NCBI GenBank assembly: GCA_003246335.1
Contig: QKAR01000034.1
Span: 1 to 50,458, forward strand
Reading direction: 5' to 3'
Source: Spirochaetales bacterium
GTDB taxonomy: Bacteria > Spirochaetota > Spirochaetia > Treponematales > Treponemataceae
Length of the DNA stretch: 50,458 nt
Positions 33,495 through 41,974 of this stretch are shown in pieces. Numbering within the stretch: position 1 is the stretch's first letter; every line of letters starts with the position of its first letter. A program made the translations under genes and the position numbers. The notes under the pieces are model-generated. The model worked only from the letters and a program-made list of their open reading frames with translations, made no database searches and was not told where the DNA came from.

Positions 33495-33767
33495 ATGATT
33501 TTTACCGTCATTAGTTATTGCGCCGCCTTTCTTACCACGATCTCGTTTTTGCCCCAGGCCGTCAAAACGGTCAAGACGCGCGACACTTCGAGCATTTCCC
33601 TCGGCATGTACGCGCTGTTTACCGTCGGCGTGATTTGCTGGATGCTCTATGGTCTCGCGACGCTGCAATGGTCGATCGTTATATCGAATTTCATTACCGC
33701 CATTTTTGCGGTGGTTATCCTCTCGTTCAAGATAGCGGGCCTTCGCGCCGAAAAAAAAGAGCGGTAA
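33495..33767 (+). CDS. SemiSWEET/PQ-loop sugar transporter
   Basis: A 90-residue membrane protein with three helices (about 3-22, 36-56, 62-82) and the PQ-loop motif SFLPQAVKTVKTRDTSSIS after helix 1. This is the size and topology of bacterial SemiSWEETs, which dimerise and let sugars pass down their gradient. Substrate cannot be read from sequence. ATG at 33495 gives a full first helix; the closest purine-rich site (AAAGGA) is 14 bases away, longer than usual. It has its own promoter and is followed by another one for the hybrid kinase. Confidence 0.85.
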   Translation: MIFTVISYCAAFLTTISFLPQAVKTVKTRDTSSISLGMYALFTVGVICWMLYGLATLQWSIVISNFITAIFAVVILSFKIAGLRAEKKER

Positions 33768-33834
33768 CCGTACCGTCCTGAATCGATCCCGCGACGGACT
33801 CGAAACTAACGACGGAATAACGCGGCCTTTCCGT

Positions 33835-33863
33835 TTGATAAAGGCGTTTCAGTGTCGTATAAT
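33835..33863 (+). promoter_or_regulatory. Promoter of the hybrid kinase gene
   Basis: TTGATA at 33835-33840, 17-bp spacer, perfect TATAAT at 33858-33863. It excludes any start codon upstream of about 33870 for the next gene. Confidence 0.85.
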
Positions 33864-33918
33864 CCTTTCGGGACGACGCGCTTTATCCCGTAGACCGATT
33901 TCGCCACTAGGAAGAAAG

Positions 33919-35694
33919 TTGAAAAAAAAGACCGTCGTAATCCTATCGTCGCTGGGCATCGCCGCGGTGTTGCTCTGCGTGTACGTATTTCTGCACCTCC
34001 TTTTTACCGCCATTAAACCCTGCGGCGATTTGGGGGAAATTTGCACGCCGGGCCGCATTGTCCTGCATTTCCTGTTTTTCGCGATTGCCATCTTTTCGCT
34101 CGTCGTCGCCCTTCTCGTCGCGTTAAGAAAGACAGCCCGCGACCTCGATCGCCGCGAGAGCATGTTCGGCGTGTATTTATCGCTGCTGTCCAATCTCGAG
34201 ACGGGCGTCCTTATCATCGATCAGGACAGAAAAATCCGTTTCGCGAACCAGCGAGCGGCCGAGCTTTTGCGCGTCCCTCCGGGCGCGGTTCTCGTCGATC
34301 GCTTTTACACCGATTTTATCTCGCCGCTTCTGGAGCCGATTGAGGATCGAATTTCCGGGGCGATGGCGCGAAACGAGGAGTTTTCCCGCGAATTTCGCGT
34401 GTACTTGAACGAGGGCGTGCAGTGCGTGCGTTGCGGGCTGTACGGTCTTCGGGGCGGCGATGACGCGCTTTTTTACGCGCTGACCATCGACGACAAAACG
34501 CGCGAGGACACGATTCGGCACAAACTGTCCGCCCAGCTCGAGGAAACGCACCGTTACTCCCAGGCGAAAGATAATTTTTTCGCGAACATGAGCCACGAGA
34601 TTCGCACCCCCATCAACGCGATTTTAGGCATGACCTATTTCGTGAAAACGGTTGTTTCGGAGCCGAAAGCGCTCGAGTACATCCACAAAATCGAAAGCGC
34701 CTCGGAAATCTTGATCGGAGTCGTCAACGACATTCTCGACTTTTCTAAAATGCAGGAGAACAAATTCTCCCTGAAGCCCGAAAACTTTAACCTAAGCGAC
34801 GTCAAAAAAATCCTCGCGGACTTATTTTCCCTCAAATCCGAGCAAAAGGGACTGCGCCTGGAGATCGATTTCGACTGCCCGGATGTATTTCTCGTGTACG
34901 GGGATCAGTTCCGCATCACCCAGGTATTCATGAACCTCGTCAGCAACGCGGTTAAATTCACCGATCGCGGTTTCGTCGCCGTTTCCCTTAACCACGAGAC
35001 GGTCGCCAACGACGTCATCCTTCGCTGTACCGTCAGGGACACCGGCTGCGGGCTCTCCGAGGACGATATTTCGCGTCTCTTCACCGATTTCGAGCAATTC
35101 GGCCAAGTTCTCGTCAAAAACCAGGAAGGGACGGGCCTCGGCCTCGCGATTAGCAAGCGGCTCGTGGAAATGATGCACGGCGTCATTTGGGTCGATAGCG
35201 AACTGGGCAAGGGTTCGTCGTTTCATTTCGTCATCGTCGTCAAAAAACCCGAAGCGTCCCTCGCCCGCGGGTCGTCCGCCGCGCTTCCCCGCGTCGTGCG
35301 CGTCACGAACCGCGTGCTCGTGGTCGAGGATAACGAGATAAACGGGGAAATCGCGCAAAATCTCCTGGGCGAAATCGGCTTGACCGTGGATCTCGCCGAG
35401 GACGGCTTTGCGGCGATCGACCTGTGCCGAACGAACGCTCCCGACGCCTATGATTTAGTCTTGATGGATATTCACATGCCCCGCATGAACGGGTATGATA
35501 CGGCGCGGGTTCTCAAAAAGGAGCTCAAGCTTTCCTGTCCGATAATCGCCGTTACCGCGACGAGCGAGCCAGCCGAGGTTATCGAGGCGAATCGGGACGT
35601 GATGGCGGGAGCCATTTTGAAGCCCTATAACCCGGGGATTTTTAAGATGCTTTTCGGTTCCTGTACCGACGATATCGCCCCGCCCCGGGGTTAA
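33919..35694 (+). CDS. Hybrid sensor histidine kinase with receiver domain
   Basis: A 591-residue membrane kinase. Two helices at about residues 6-28 and 52-74 enclose a very short periplasmic loop, followed by a PAS-like region (about 90-205), HisKA with phospho-acceptor His226 in FANMSHEIRTP, HATPase with the N box (NLVSNAVKFTD), DTGCGL and GTGLGLAI, and a C-terminal receiver with Asp517 in VLMDIHMP. With such a short external loop it probably senses a membrane or cytoplasmic cue. No separate output protein is encoded beside it, so a phosphotransfer partner must lie elsewhere. TTG start at 33919 chosen from the AGGAAG site and the promoter position. Confidence 0.88.
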   Translation: MKKKTVVILSSLGIAAVLLCVYVFLHLLFTAIKPCGDLGEICTPGRIVLHFLFFAIAIFSLVVALLVALRKTARDLDRRESMFGVYLSLLSNLETGVLIIDQDRKIRFANQRAAELLRVPPGAVLVDRFYTDFISPLLEPIEDRISGAMARNEEFSREFRVYLNEGVQCVRCGLYGLRGGDDALFYALTIDDKTREDTIRHKLSAQLEETHRYSQAKDNFFANMSHEIRTPINAILGMTYFVKTVVSEPKALEYIHKIESASEILIGVVNDILDFSKMQENKFSLKPENFNLSDVKKILADLFSLKSEQKGLRLEIDFDCPDVFLVYGDQFRITQVFMNLVSNAVKFTDRGFVAVSLNHETVANDVILRCTVRDTGCGLSEDDISRLFTDFEQFGQVLVKNQEGTGLGLAISKRLVEMMHGVIWVDSELGKGSSFHFVIVVKKPEASLARGSSAALPRVVRVTNRVLVVEDNEINGEIAQNLLGEIGLTVDLAEDGFAAIDLCRTNAPDAYDLVLMDIHMPRMNGYDTARVLKKELKLSCPIIAVTATSEPAEVIEANRDVMAGAILKPYNPGIFKMLFGSCTDDIAPPRG

Positions 35695-35713
35695 CCGCAG
35701 CAGGGAGGTTTTT

Positions 35714-36100
35714 GTGGATACCTACACCATGGTGCGTACCGAGCACCTCAATCATCACGGGAAACTATTCGGCGGCCAGCTTTTGAAGTGGGTCGATGAG
35801 TATGCCTGGCTCGCGGCCGCGCGCGATTTTTGCGGCTGCGTGCTCGTGACGCGCGCGATGGAAAATAGCGAATTCCGCCATTCCGTCCCCAATGGATCGA
35901 TTTTGCGCTTTCACGTCGAGCAATGCCATGTCGGCACGACCAGCGCCCTTTATTCCGTCGACGTCTACGCCGACGCCCCGGGGGCGCCCGACGAGGAACT
36001 CATTTTCTCGAACCGCGTGACTTTCGTCGCCGTCGACGAGCACGGAAACAAAACGCCGCTGGAGCCGAAAGGGTATTGCCGCCGGAGACCCGCCGAATGA
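35714..36100 (+). CDS. Hotdog-fold acyl-CoA thioesterase
   Basis: A 128-residue single-hotdog thioesterase of the YciA/ACOT type. The N-terminal pattern NHHGKLFGGQLLKWVDEYAWLAA is the family signature, with the Gly-Gly and the Asp of the WVDE helix at the active site. It hydrolyses acyl-CoA in the cytoplasm; chain length not predictable. GTG start with GGGAGG 5 bases upstream. Its stop overlaps the aroA start (ATGA), a coupling with no clear metabolic reason. Confidence 0.88.
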   Translation: MDTYTMVRTEHLNHHGKLFGGQLLKWVDEYAWLAAARDFCGCVLVTRAMENSEFRHSVPNGSILRFHVEQCHVGTTSALYSVDVYADAPGAPDEELIFSNRVTFVAVDEHGNKTPLEPKGYCRRRPAE

Positions 36101-37437
36101 TCGTCACTTCCAAGAAAAAAAAGCTCTCCGGGGCCTTAACCGTGCCCGGCTCGAAAAGCCACACGATTCGGGCCGGCATATTCGCCGCCCTCGCATCCGG
36201 GACGTCGACGATCCGCAATCCCCTTCCGAGCGCCGATTGCCTTTCCTGCATGGACGCGATAACCGCCTTCGGCGCGACGGTCGAGCTTTCGCCCGGCGTT
36301 TGGCGGGTGACCGCCCCCGCGGGCGGCTTGCGCTTGCCTTCCCGCGTCGTCGACGTCGGCGATTCGGGTTCCGTACTCTATTTTATGTCCCCGATCGCCG
36401 CCACGCTGCCCGGCTGGACCGTTATGACCGGCGACGAGTCTATATGTACCCGTCCCATCGGCGGCCTGCTTGATGCGCTGAAGGCGCTCGGCGCCGACGG
36501 TTTTACGACTCGCCCCGGTGTCGACGCGCCGCCGGCCGTCATTCACGGGCCCTTTACTCCCGGCCGCGTGGTCATGGAGGGGAACCTCTCGCAGCAAGTT
36601 TCGGGCCTCCTGATGGCCGCCCCGCGACTTGCCGGCACCACGATCATCGACTTGCGCGCGCCGAAGGAAAAACCTTTCCTAAAAATGACGTGCGACTGGC
36701 TCGAATCGGTGGGCATACGTGTTACATATGACGCGTCCTCGCTCGCCCACTTTGAGGTTACCGGCCCGCAAACTTATCGCCCGTTCGAGCGGACCATTCC
36801 GTCCGACTGGGAAGGCGTCGCGTTTCCCCTCGTCGCGGCGGTGATAACCGGTTCCCGCGTCGCCATCGAGCACGTCGATTGCTCGGGTAGCCAAGGCGAC
36901 GCGGCCATCGTCGATATTTTGCGCGATATGGGCGCGGACATAGAGCTCGACGTCGGGAACGAGACGCTTTTCGTGAATCGAAACCGGCCCGACGGCGCGC
37001 CGCCGGAACTCCGGGGCGGTTCGTACGACTGTTCCGGGTTCCCCGACGCGGTGCCCTCTCTGGCCGTCGCGGCGTGCTTCGCCTCGGGCGACACGACGTT
37101 GACCGACATCGGGGTCTGCCGGCTCAAGGAGACTGACCGCATCAGCCTCATGCGGAAAGAGCTCGGCAAGCTCGGGGCAAAACTCGACGAGGGCCCCGAT
37201 TGGCTCGCCATCCACGGAACGCGGGGACAGGGGCTTTCCGGCGGCGAGGTCGAAAGCTACGACGATCACCGCATCGCGATGTCGCTCGCGGTCGCGGGCT
37301 TGGCGATTCCCGGCGAGGGTGTTCGCGTTTCCGACGCCGAATGCTGCGCCGTTTCTTTTCCGGGGTTTTACGACCAGATGAACGCCATCGGCGCCGGTTT
37401 CGAGTATACTGATATGAAAGGAGATTTACGCTCGTGA
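36097..37437 (+). CDS. aroA: 3-phosphoshikimate 1-carboxyvinyltransferase (EPSP synthase), variant
   Basis: A 446-residue enzyme of the shikimate pathway, joining PEP to shikimate-3-phosphate on the way to chorismate, the substrate of TrpE. Conserved: GSKSHTIR (substrate Lys, Ser, Arg), the catalytic Asp in DAVPSLAV, LKETDR and DDHRIAMS. Altered: the GNAGTxxR/GNSGTTxR loop reads GDSGSVLYF, so the arginine that grips PEP in E. coli (Arg124) appears replaced. The overall order and length still fit AroA better than MurA. ATG at 36097 overlaps the thioesterase stop; the GTG of the next gene overlaps its own stop. Confidence 0.87.
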   Translation: MIVTSKKKKLSGALTVPGSKSHTIRAGIFAALASGTSTIRNPLPSADCLSCMDAITAFGATVELSPGVWRVTAPAGGLRLPSRVVDVGDSGSVLYFMSPIAATLPGWTVMTGDESICTRPIGGLLDALKALGADGFTTRPGVDAPPAVIHGPFTPGRVVMEGNLSQQVSGLLMAAPRLAGTTIIDLRAPKEKPFLKMTCDWLESVGIRVTYDASSLAHFEVTGPQTYRPFERTIPSDWEGVAFPLVAAVITGSRVAIEHVDCSGSQGDAAIVDILRDMGADIELDVGNETLFVNRNRPDGAPPELRGGSYDCSGFPDAVPSLAVAACFASGDTTLTDIGVCRLKETDRISLMRKELGKLGAKLDEGPDWLAIHGTRGQGLSGGEVESYDDHRIAMSLAVAGLAIPGEGVRVSDAECCAVSFPGFYDQMNAIGAGFEYTDMKGDLRS

Positions 37438-37796
37438 AAATGAAAAGCGTCGTGATACGGACTACCGACATCCAAAAATCCATCGAGTTCTACGAGAAAG
37501 TCCTCGGATTTTCGTTCGATTCCATGATTTCCGCCGCCCCGGGAAAGCGCATCGCATTCCTTTCGGATAAAGAAACCTGCGGCCAGCTTGAGCTGTTATA
37601 TAACGAACGGTCGAAATCGATCGATCATTCCGGCATGTCCTTGACCTTCGTGGTGGACCAAATCGGCGAGGCCGAGAAAAAACTGGTCGCGAATGGCGTA
37701 CGCATCGTATCGCCGCCCAAAACCGTCAAGGACGGAAAGAAAATAATGACGGCGATCGACCCGAACGGGGTTGAGCTCGATTTTATCGAGGAATAA
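37434..37796 (+). CDS. VOC/glyoxalase-family protein
   Basis: A 120-residue vicinal-oxygen-chelate fold protein with two beta-alpha-beta-beta-beta repeats. The start VVIRTTDIQKSIEFYEKVLGF and the ending DPNGVELDFIEE are typical and carry the usual metal-ligand Glu near the C-terminus; the first His ligand is replaced by Arg, so lactoylglutathione lyase activity is doubtful. It may be a dioxygenase-like or resistance protein or a non-catalytic relative. GTG start with AAAGGAG upstream, overlapping aroA by 4 bases. Confidence 0.8.
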   Translation: MKMKSVVIRTTDIQKSIEFYEKVLGFSFDSMISAAPGKRIAFLSDKETCGQLELLYNERSKSIDHSGMSLTFVVDQIGEAEKKLVANGVRIVSPPKTVKDGKKIMTAIDPNGVELDFIEE

Positions 37797-37833
37797 GGCC
37801 GCGTTCGGCGATATTTTCCGTAAGGAATAACAA

Positions 37834-37839
37834 TATAAC
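37834..37839 (+). promoter_or_regulatory. Possible -10 box of the lipoprotein operon
   Basis: TATAAC in an AT-rich 68-bp gap, 25 bases before the ATG of the LpoB-like gene. No convincing -35 at 16-18 bp. A strong GAGGAGG ribosome site follows. Confidence 0.35.
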
Positions 37840-37864
37840 TGAATTAGGATTGAGGAGGACTGGT

Positions 37865-38476
37865 ATGAAAATTCGTGTAATGATGATCATCGCTTCCCTG
37901 AGCGCGCTCGCGCTGTTCTTCGGCTGTTCATCGACCCCGAAGGTCTCTCGGGTTGACGCCGATACGCAAACCGACCTTTCTGGATACTGGAACGATACCG
38001 ACGTGCGCATCGTGTGCGAAAGTCTCATAAACGACTGCCTCGGCTCGGCCCGGGTCGCCCAGTTTCAAACCCAAAAAGGCCGCATTCCGGTCGTGATCGT
38101 CGGCACGTTCAAGAACGACAGCGACGAGCACATCGATACGTCCATCATCACCAAAAAAATGGAGACCGCCATCCTCAATAGCGGCAAAGCCGACTTCGTC
38201 GCGAGTAAGTCCGAGCGGACCGAGTTGCGCGACGAGCGCCAGGAACAGCAGGCTTTCGCGAGCGAGGAGACCGCCAAGGCCCTGGCGAACGAAACCGGCG
38301 CGGACTTCATGATGATCGGCTCCGTTAAAACCATCGTCGACAAGGCCGGAAAGACGGCGACCCGGACTTACTTCGTCTACGGAGAGCTCGTCGACCTCGA
38401 GTCCAACCGGAAAATCTGGATGGGCGAGAACAGCGAAATCAAGAAAGTCATCAAGACCCCGTCCGCGAAGCTGTAA
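37865..38476 (+). CDS. lpoB: LpoB-like penicillin-binding-protein activator lipoprotein
   Basis: A 203-residue lipoprotein. Signal peptide with lipobox FFGC (Cys21). The mature part matches the LpoB/PF13036 pattern: ALINDCL-type helix (ESLINDCLGSARV), PVVIVGTFKNDSDEHIDTSIITKKME, then ANETGADFMMIGSVKTIV and YGELVDLESNRKIWMGE. In enterobacteria LpoB is an outer-membrane lipoprotein that reaches the peptidoglycan synthase PBP1B; the N-terminal linker here is short. No PBP gene is in the window. First gene of a three-lipoprotein operon. Confidence 0.88.
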   Translation: MKIRVMMIIASLSALALFFGCSSTPKVSRVDADTQTDLSGYWNDTDVRIVCESLINDCLGSARVAQFQTQKGRIPVVIVGTFKNDSDEHIDTSIITKKMETAILNSGKADFVASKSERTELRDERQEQQAFASEETAKALANETGADFMMIGSVKTIVDKAGKTATRTYFVYGELVDLESNRKIWMGENSEIKKVIKTPSAKL

Positions 38477-38490
38477 TCGCGAGCGCCTAC

Positions 38491-39825
38491 ATGAAACTGC
38501 TTTCACCAGCGACGGCGCTGGCGCTATCCGCCGCCCTCGCCGTCACGGCCCTTTCGGGTTGCTCGTCGGTCGCCCATTACGCCGACATCGACGCGGCGGT
38601 CATGCGCGGCGACTATCAGGACGGGCTCGCGAAAGTACGGGCGGCGAAGGATGACTCCTACGGAAAAAACGACCGCGTGCTCTATTACCTCGACGAGGGC
38701 ATGATCGCCCATTACGCCGGGGAATTCGGCGAGTCGTCGGCGTCTCTCGGCGAGGCCGAGCGAGCGATCGAGTCGGCCTACACGAAGAGCGTCACGCTCG
38801 CCGCGTCCTCATTCCTCGTCAACGACAACGTGCTCGAGTATCCCGGCGAGGATTACGAGGACCTATATCTTAACGCGTTCAATTCCCTCAACTATTACCG
38901 GGCCGGCGACCTTGAGGGAGCCCTCGTCGAGATTCGCCGCGTCGACAATAAGCTGAAGTTCCTCTCGACGAAGTACGGGACCGCGATTTCGAACGCGCAG
39001 TCCGCCGTCCTCGAGAAGACGAGCGACGAGATACCGTATGACAGCGAGGAAGCTCGCGTCGAGTTCACGAACTCCGCGCTCGGCCGGTACTTAAGCATGC
39101 TGTTTTACCGAGGCGAGGGAAAGTGGGACGACGCGCGCATCGACTCCGACCAGATCAGGCTCGCGTTCGCGAATCAGCCCCGCGTCTACGCGTTCGCGCC
39201 GCCGGCTTCCCTTCCCGACGAGCTTTCGGTTCCCGCCGGTAAGGCGCGGCTTAACGTCGTCAGCTTTTCCGGCCTCTCCCCGATTAAAACCGAAAACACC
39301 ACGAGAATTCAGCTTGGCTCCTCGAATTGGCTCAAGATTTCGCTTCCCGTCATGACTCAGCGCCCGTCGCGCGTCGCGCGCACCGAGGTCGTGTTGGACT
39401 CGGGGGAGAGCTTCGACCTTGAGCTCATCGAGGATATCGGCGCCGTCGCCACCGAGACCTTCCGGCAGAAAGCCGCGCTCATTTACTTCAAGACGATCGC
39501 GCGTTCCCTCGTGAAAACGTCCTCGTCGATCGCGCTAAAGGAGCAGTCGCGGCAAACGGACGATTCCGGCGCGTCGCTCCTTTTGGGAGTGCTGAGCTTA
39601 GGAACCCAGCTCTACGCCGAGGCGAGCGAGCAGGCCGACTTGCGGCTATCGCGGTATTTTCCCTCGAAAGCCTACGTCGGCGGTATCACGATCGACCCCG
39701 GCGCGTGTTCCTTTAGCGTGCGCTACTACGACGGCTCTGGCGATATCATTCGCGAGCAGCGGTTCGAGAACGTCGACGTGCGCGCGAATCGGCTGAATTT
39801 AACGGAGGCGATATGCATAAATTGA
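38491..39825 (+). CDS. COG3014-like lipoprotein
   Basis: A 444-residue lipoprotein. Signal peptide and lipobox LSGC with Cys24. The first 170 mature residues are helical and repeat-like, with TPR-type spacing (DYQDGLAKVRAAKDD, GMIAHYAGEFGESSASLGEAE, NYYRAGDLEGALVEIRRVDNK). The second half is richer in beta strand and ends with a domain around GGITIDPGACSFSVRYYDGSG. I recall this as the COG3014 family, uncharacterised, often next to LpoB and LPP20 genes in vibrios. A scaffold role in the periplasm is suggested by the TPR-like part. It overlaps the next gene by 13 bases. Confidence 0.72.
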   Translation: MKLLSPATALALSAALAVTALSGCSSVAHYADIDAAVMRGDYQDGLAKVRAAKDDSYGKNDRVLYYLDEGMIAHYAGEFGESSASLGEAERAIESAYTKSVTLAASSFLVNDNVLEYPGEDYEDLYLNAFNSLNYYRAGDLEGALVEIRRVDNKLKFLSTKYGTAISNAQSAVLEKTSDEIPYDSEEARVEFTNSALGRYLSMLFYRGEGKWDDARIDSDQIRLAFANQPRVYAFAPPASLPDELSVPAGKARLNVVSFSGLSPIKTENTTRIQLGSSNWLKISLPVMTQRPSRVARTEVVLDSGESFDLELIEDIGAVATETFRQKAALIYFKTIARSLVKTSSSIALKEQSRQTDDSGASLLLGVLSLGTQLYAEASEQADLRLSRYFPSKAYVGGITIDPGACSFSVRYYDGSGDIIREQRFENVDVRANRLNLTEAICIN

Positions 39826-40874
39826 CGGTTATCCTCGGCGCCGCGGGCTTGGCCTTAAGCCTCGCGTCGTGCGCCACGACCTCATCGAGCGAAAAAGGCG
39901 GCTCCGCCCCGAAGGCAGAGCCCTCATGGGTCTCAAACCCGCGCTCATCGTATCCCGAAGCCCAATACGTCGCGGCGACCGGCTACGGCGAGGATCGGGG
40001 CACGGCGGAAAAAGACGCGCTCGGTTCCCTCATTTCGATTTTCGGGCAAAAAATAACCGGCGAGACGACGGTGAGTTCCCGCTATTCCGAGGCCGTCAAG
40101 AGCGGCCAAGTGCGCGTATCGGAAGATTCCGACGTGAATCGCGCGGTCGCGAGCTCGTTCGACCTTGAGTCCGTCGTCGGCGCTGAAATTAAGGACACGT
40201 GGTTCGACGGAAAGACTTACTACGCGGTAGCGGTGATGGATAAGGCGAAAGCCTCCTTGACTTACGCCAAGCTGATCGAGGACGACGAGGATACGATCCG
40301 GTCCCTGCTCGATATTCCTTCCTCTGATAGGTCGACGCTCGACGCCTATGCCCGGTATGACTTGGCCGCGACGATCGCTGACGCGAACGCGCGTTTTTTG
40401 AACGTTCTTTCCGTGCTGAGCCCGGCTCAAGCTTCCGCGAAGCGCGCTTCCGTGAGTAACGGCGATTCGCTTCGGGTTGAATGCCTGAAAATCGCGCAGG
40501 GCATCCCAATCGGCATTGACGTCGCCGGCGACCGCGACGGCCGTATCGCGGCCGCGTTCGCGTCGGTCGTCTCTGCCGCGGGCTTTAAGAGCGGCGGTAA
40601 AGACTCCCGCTACGTCATCAAGGCAAACGTCTCGTTCTCCGAAGTCGTGCTTAACGGGAACCCCAATAAGTTCATTCGGTACCTCGTTGACGCGAAGCTG
40701 ACCGATACCGCGACGGGCTCCGTGCTCGTGCCGTATTCGACGAACGGACGCGAAGGGCACGTCACCGCCTCCGAGGCGGAAGTGCGCGCCTTGCGCGCGG
40801 CGGAAACGAAAATTAAGGACGATTACGGGGCCGCGTTCGCGGAGTACCTTTCCCGCCTAACGGCGAAAAAATAG
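39813..40874 (+). CDS. LPP20-family lipoprotein
   Basis: A 353-residue lipoprotein with lipobox LASC (Cys20). The region PSWVSNPRSSYPEAQYVAATGYGEDRGTAEKDALGSLISIFGQKI is typical of LPP20/FlgP-type proteins, followed by TWFDGKTYYAVAVMDKAKA. The second half is a separate domain with a VIKANVSFSEVVLNGNPNKFIRYLVDAKL strand pair, resembling the outer-membrane assembly folds of the same family. Function unknown; relatives are outer-membrane lipoproteins, some tied to flagellar sheath or motility. Last gene of the lipoprotein operon; GGAGG precedes its ATG. Confidence 0.78.
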   Translation: MHKLTVILGAAGLALSLASCATTSSSEKGGSAPKAEPSWVSNPRSSYPEAQYVAATGYGEDRGTAEKDALGSLISIFGQKITGETTVSSRYSEAVKSGQVRVSEDSDVNRAVASSFDLESVVGAEIKDTWFDGKTYYAVAVMDKAKASLTYAKLIEDDEDTIRSLLDIPSSDRSTLDAYARYDLAATIADANARFLNVLSVLSPAQASAKRASVSNGDSLRVECLKIAQGIPIGIDVAGDRDGRIAAAFASVVSAAGFKSGGKDSRYVIKANVSFSEVVLNGNPNKFIRYLVDAKLTDTATGSVLVPYSTNGREGHVTASEAEVRALRAAETKIKDDYGAAFAEYLSRLTAKK

Positions 40875-40880
40875 CGTTCC

Positions 40881-40895
40881 CCCGCAATCGGGTTT
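40881..40895 (+). terminator. Weak terminator between convergent genes
   Basis: CCCG-CAAT-CGGG followed by TTT in the 26-bp gap between the LPP20-like gene and the minus-strand barrel gene. Only a 4-bp stem. Confidence 0.3.
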
Positions 40896-40900
40896 CTCCG

Positions 40901-41974
40901 TCAGAACCGGGCGACGAAACCGATCGTTACGTCGACGGGATGCGCCCCTTCGCGGGAATTTTCCGGCAACAGCGTCGATGCGAGGGCCGTCAGCTCAAGG
41001 CCCTGTCGCGCTTGCCACGAGGCCCCGAGCGCGGTCGTTTTATTTTCGCACGCGAGGAAGGCCTGCGCGCCGACGGTTAGGGTATCGGTGATGCTTGCCT
41101 CTACCGAAGGATACCAAAGCCATTCGTCATGGCGCGGGTAGAGGAGAAATTCGCATCGCGCGGCGATCGGCGTCCGGTCGATCAGCCTGAAAAGCCTGAA
41201 AATTCCGCCCGAAACCCCGAACTCGGCTTCGCCGGATTTCCCCCGCGCGGGAACGTCGGCCGAAGCCGCCGCGTACCAATCGAAAAAAAGCGAGCCGTCG
41301 ATCGCGACGAAGGGCTTATGCGCGGCGTCCCTTTCATACAGATACCCCGCTTCCGCGGAATGGAAAAACCGTGCGGCGGGAGTGACCGCGATTCGCGCGC
41401 CGGACCTGAGCCATTCAGTATCGCCGCCGTCCGGTATCGGCGGAAGGGCGACGGCCTCGGCGAAGCTAAAGTCCCCGAGCGGCGCGTAGGCGACCGCCAT
41501 CCAATCGGCGTCGACCCGATAGGCGCCGGTCGAAAGCCGTTCCACGTCCGGTATCGCGGCGAAAATGGGATCCCCCGCGTTGAAGAGAAACCCCTTGCCC
41601 CAGGCGAGCGGGGCTTTCCCGAGCGTGAGCCGAAACGCTGTATCCTCGACGATCCACGGGAATCTGACTTTCGCGTAGGCTCGATCGATGGCGGGCGACG
41701 CATCCTCCGTGACCGTCACGAGCGCGCTCCCCTTGAAGTCCCCGTTTTTGTCCGCGTCGACCCCAATGCGAAACCCGGCGGCGTAATAGTCGCCGTTTTC
41801 CTCGACGCCTGCCGAGCCGACGGCCGCCGTTCCCGACGCGAAAACTTCTCCCGTCGGGACGACGTTCGCGTAAGCGCCGGTCTCGACCGCTAAAAAAACG
41901 AGCGCCGCTACCGAGAGCGGGCCAAGCGACGCGAAAGGCCGCCTCGGGCGCGCCGACGCTCGGCGCGTTACCAC
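40901..41974 (-). CDS. Predicted outer-membrane beta-barrel protein
   Basis: A 357-residue protein. A long basic signal peptide (cleavage likely after GAYA, about residue 36) is followed by alternating polar/aromatic strands through the whole length and a C-terminal strand ending VTIGFVARF, with the terminal Phe recognised by the Bam machinery. It lacks homology I can name. Its GTG start overlaps the stop of the LolA-like gene, placing it last in a five-gene operon with an FtsX-type ABC transporter. It could be the outer-membrane exit or acceptor of that system. Barrel call rests on strand pattern and end residue. Confidence 0.72.
   Translation of the reverse strand: MVTRRASARPRRPFASLGPLSVAALVFLAVETGAYANVVPTGEVFASGTAAVGSAGVEENGDYYAAGFRIGVDADKNGDFKGSALVTVTEDASPAIDRAYAKVRFPWIVEDTAFRLTLGKAPLAWGKGFLFNAGDPIFAAIPDVERLSTGAYRVDADWMAVAYAPLGDFSFAEAVALPPIPDGGDTEWLRSGARIAVTPAARFFHSAEAGYLYERDAAHKPFVAIDGSLFFDWYAAASADVPARGKSGEAEFGVSGGIFRLFRLIDRTPIAARCEFLLYPRHDEWLWYPSVEASITDTLTVGAQAFLACENKTTALGASWQARQGLELTALASTLLPENSREGAHPVDVTIGFVARF

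Noticed and set aside
35923-36096. N-terminal extension of AroA
   Set aside because: Out-of-frame reading of the thioesterase gene; the ATG at 36097 gives the usual AroA start.
37405-37410. TATACT -10 box before the VOC gene
   Set aside because: It lies in the aroA coding end and has no -35 match; the overlapping start codon and strong ribosome site explain expression.
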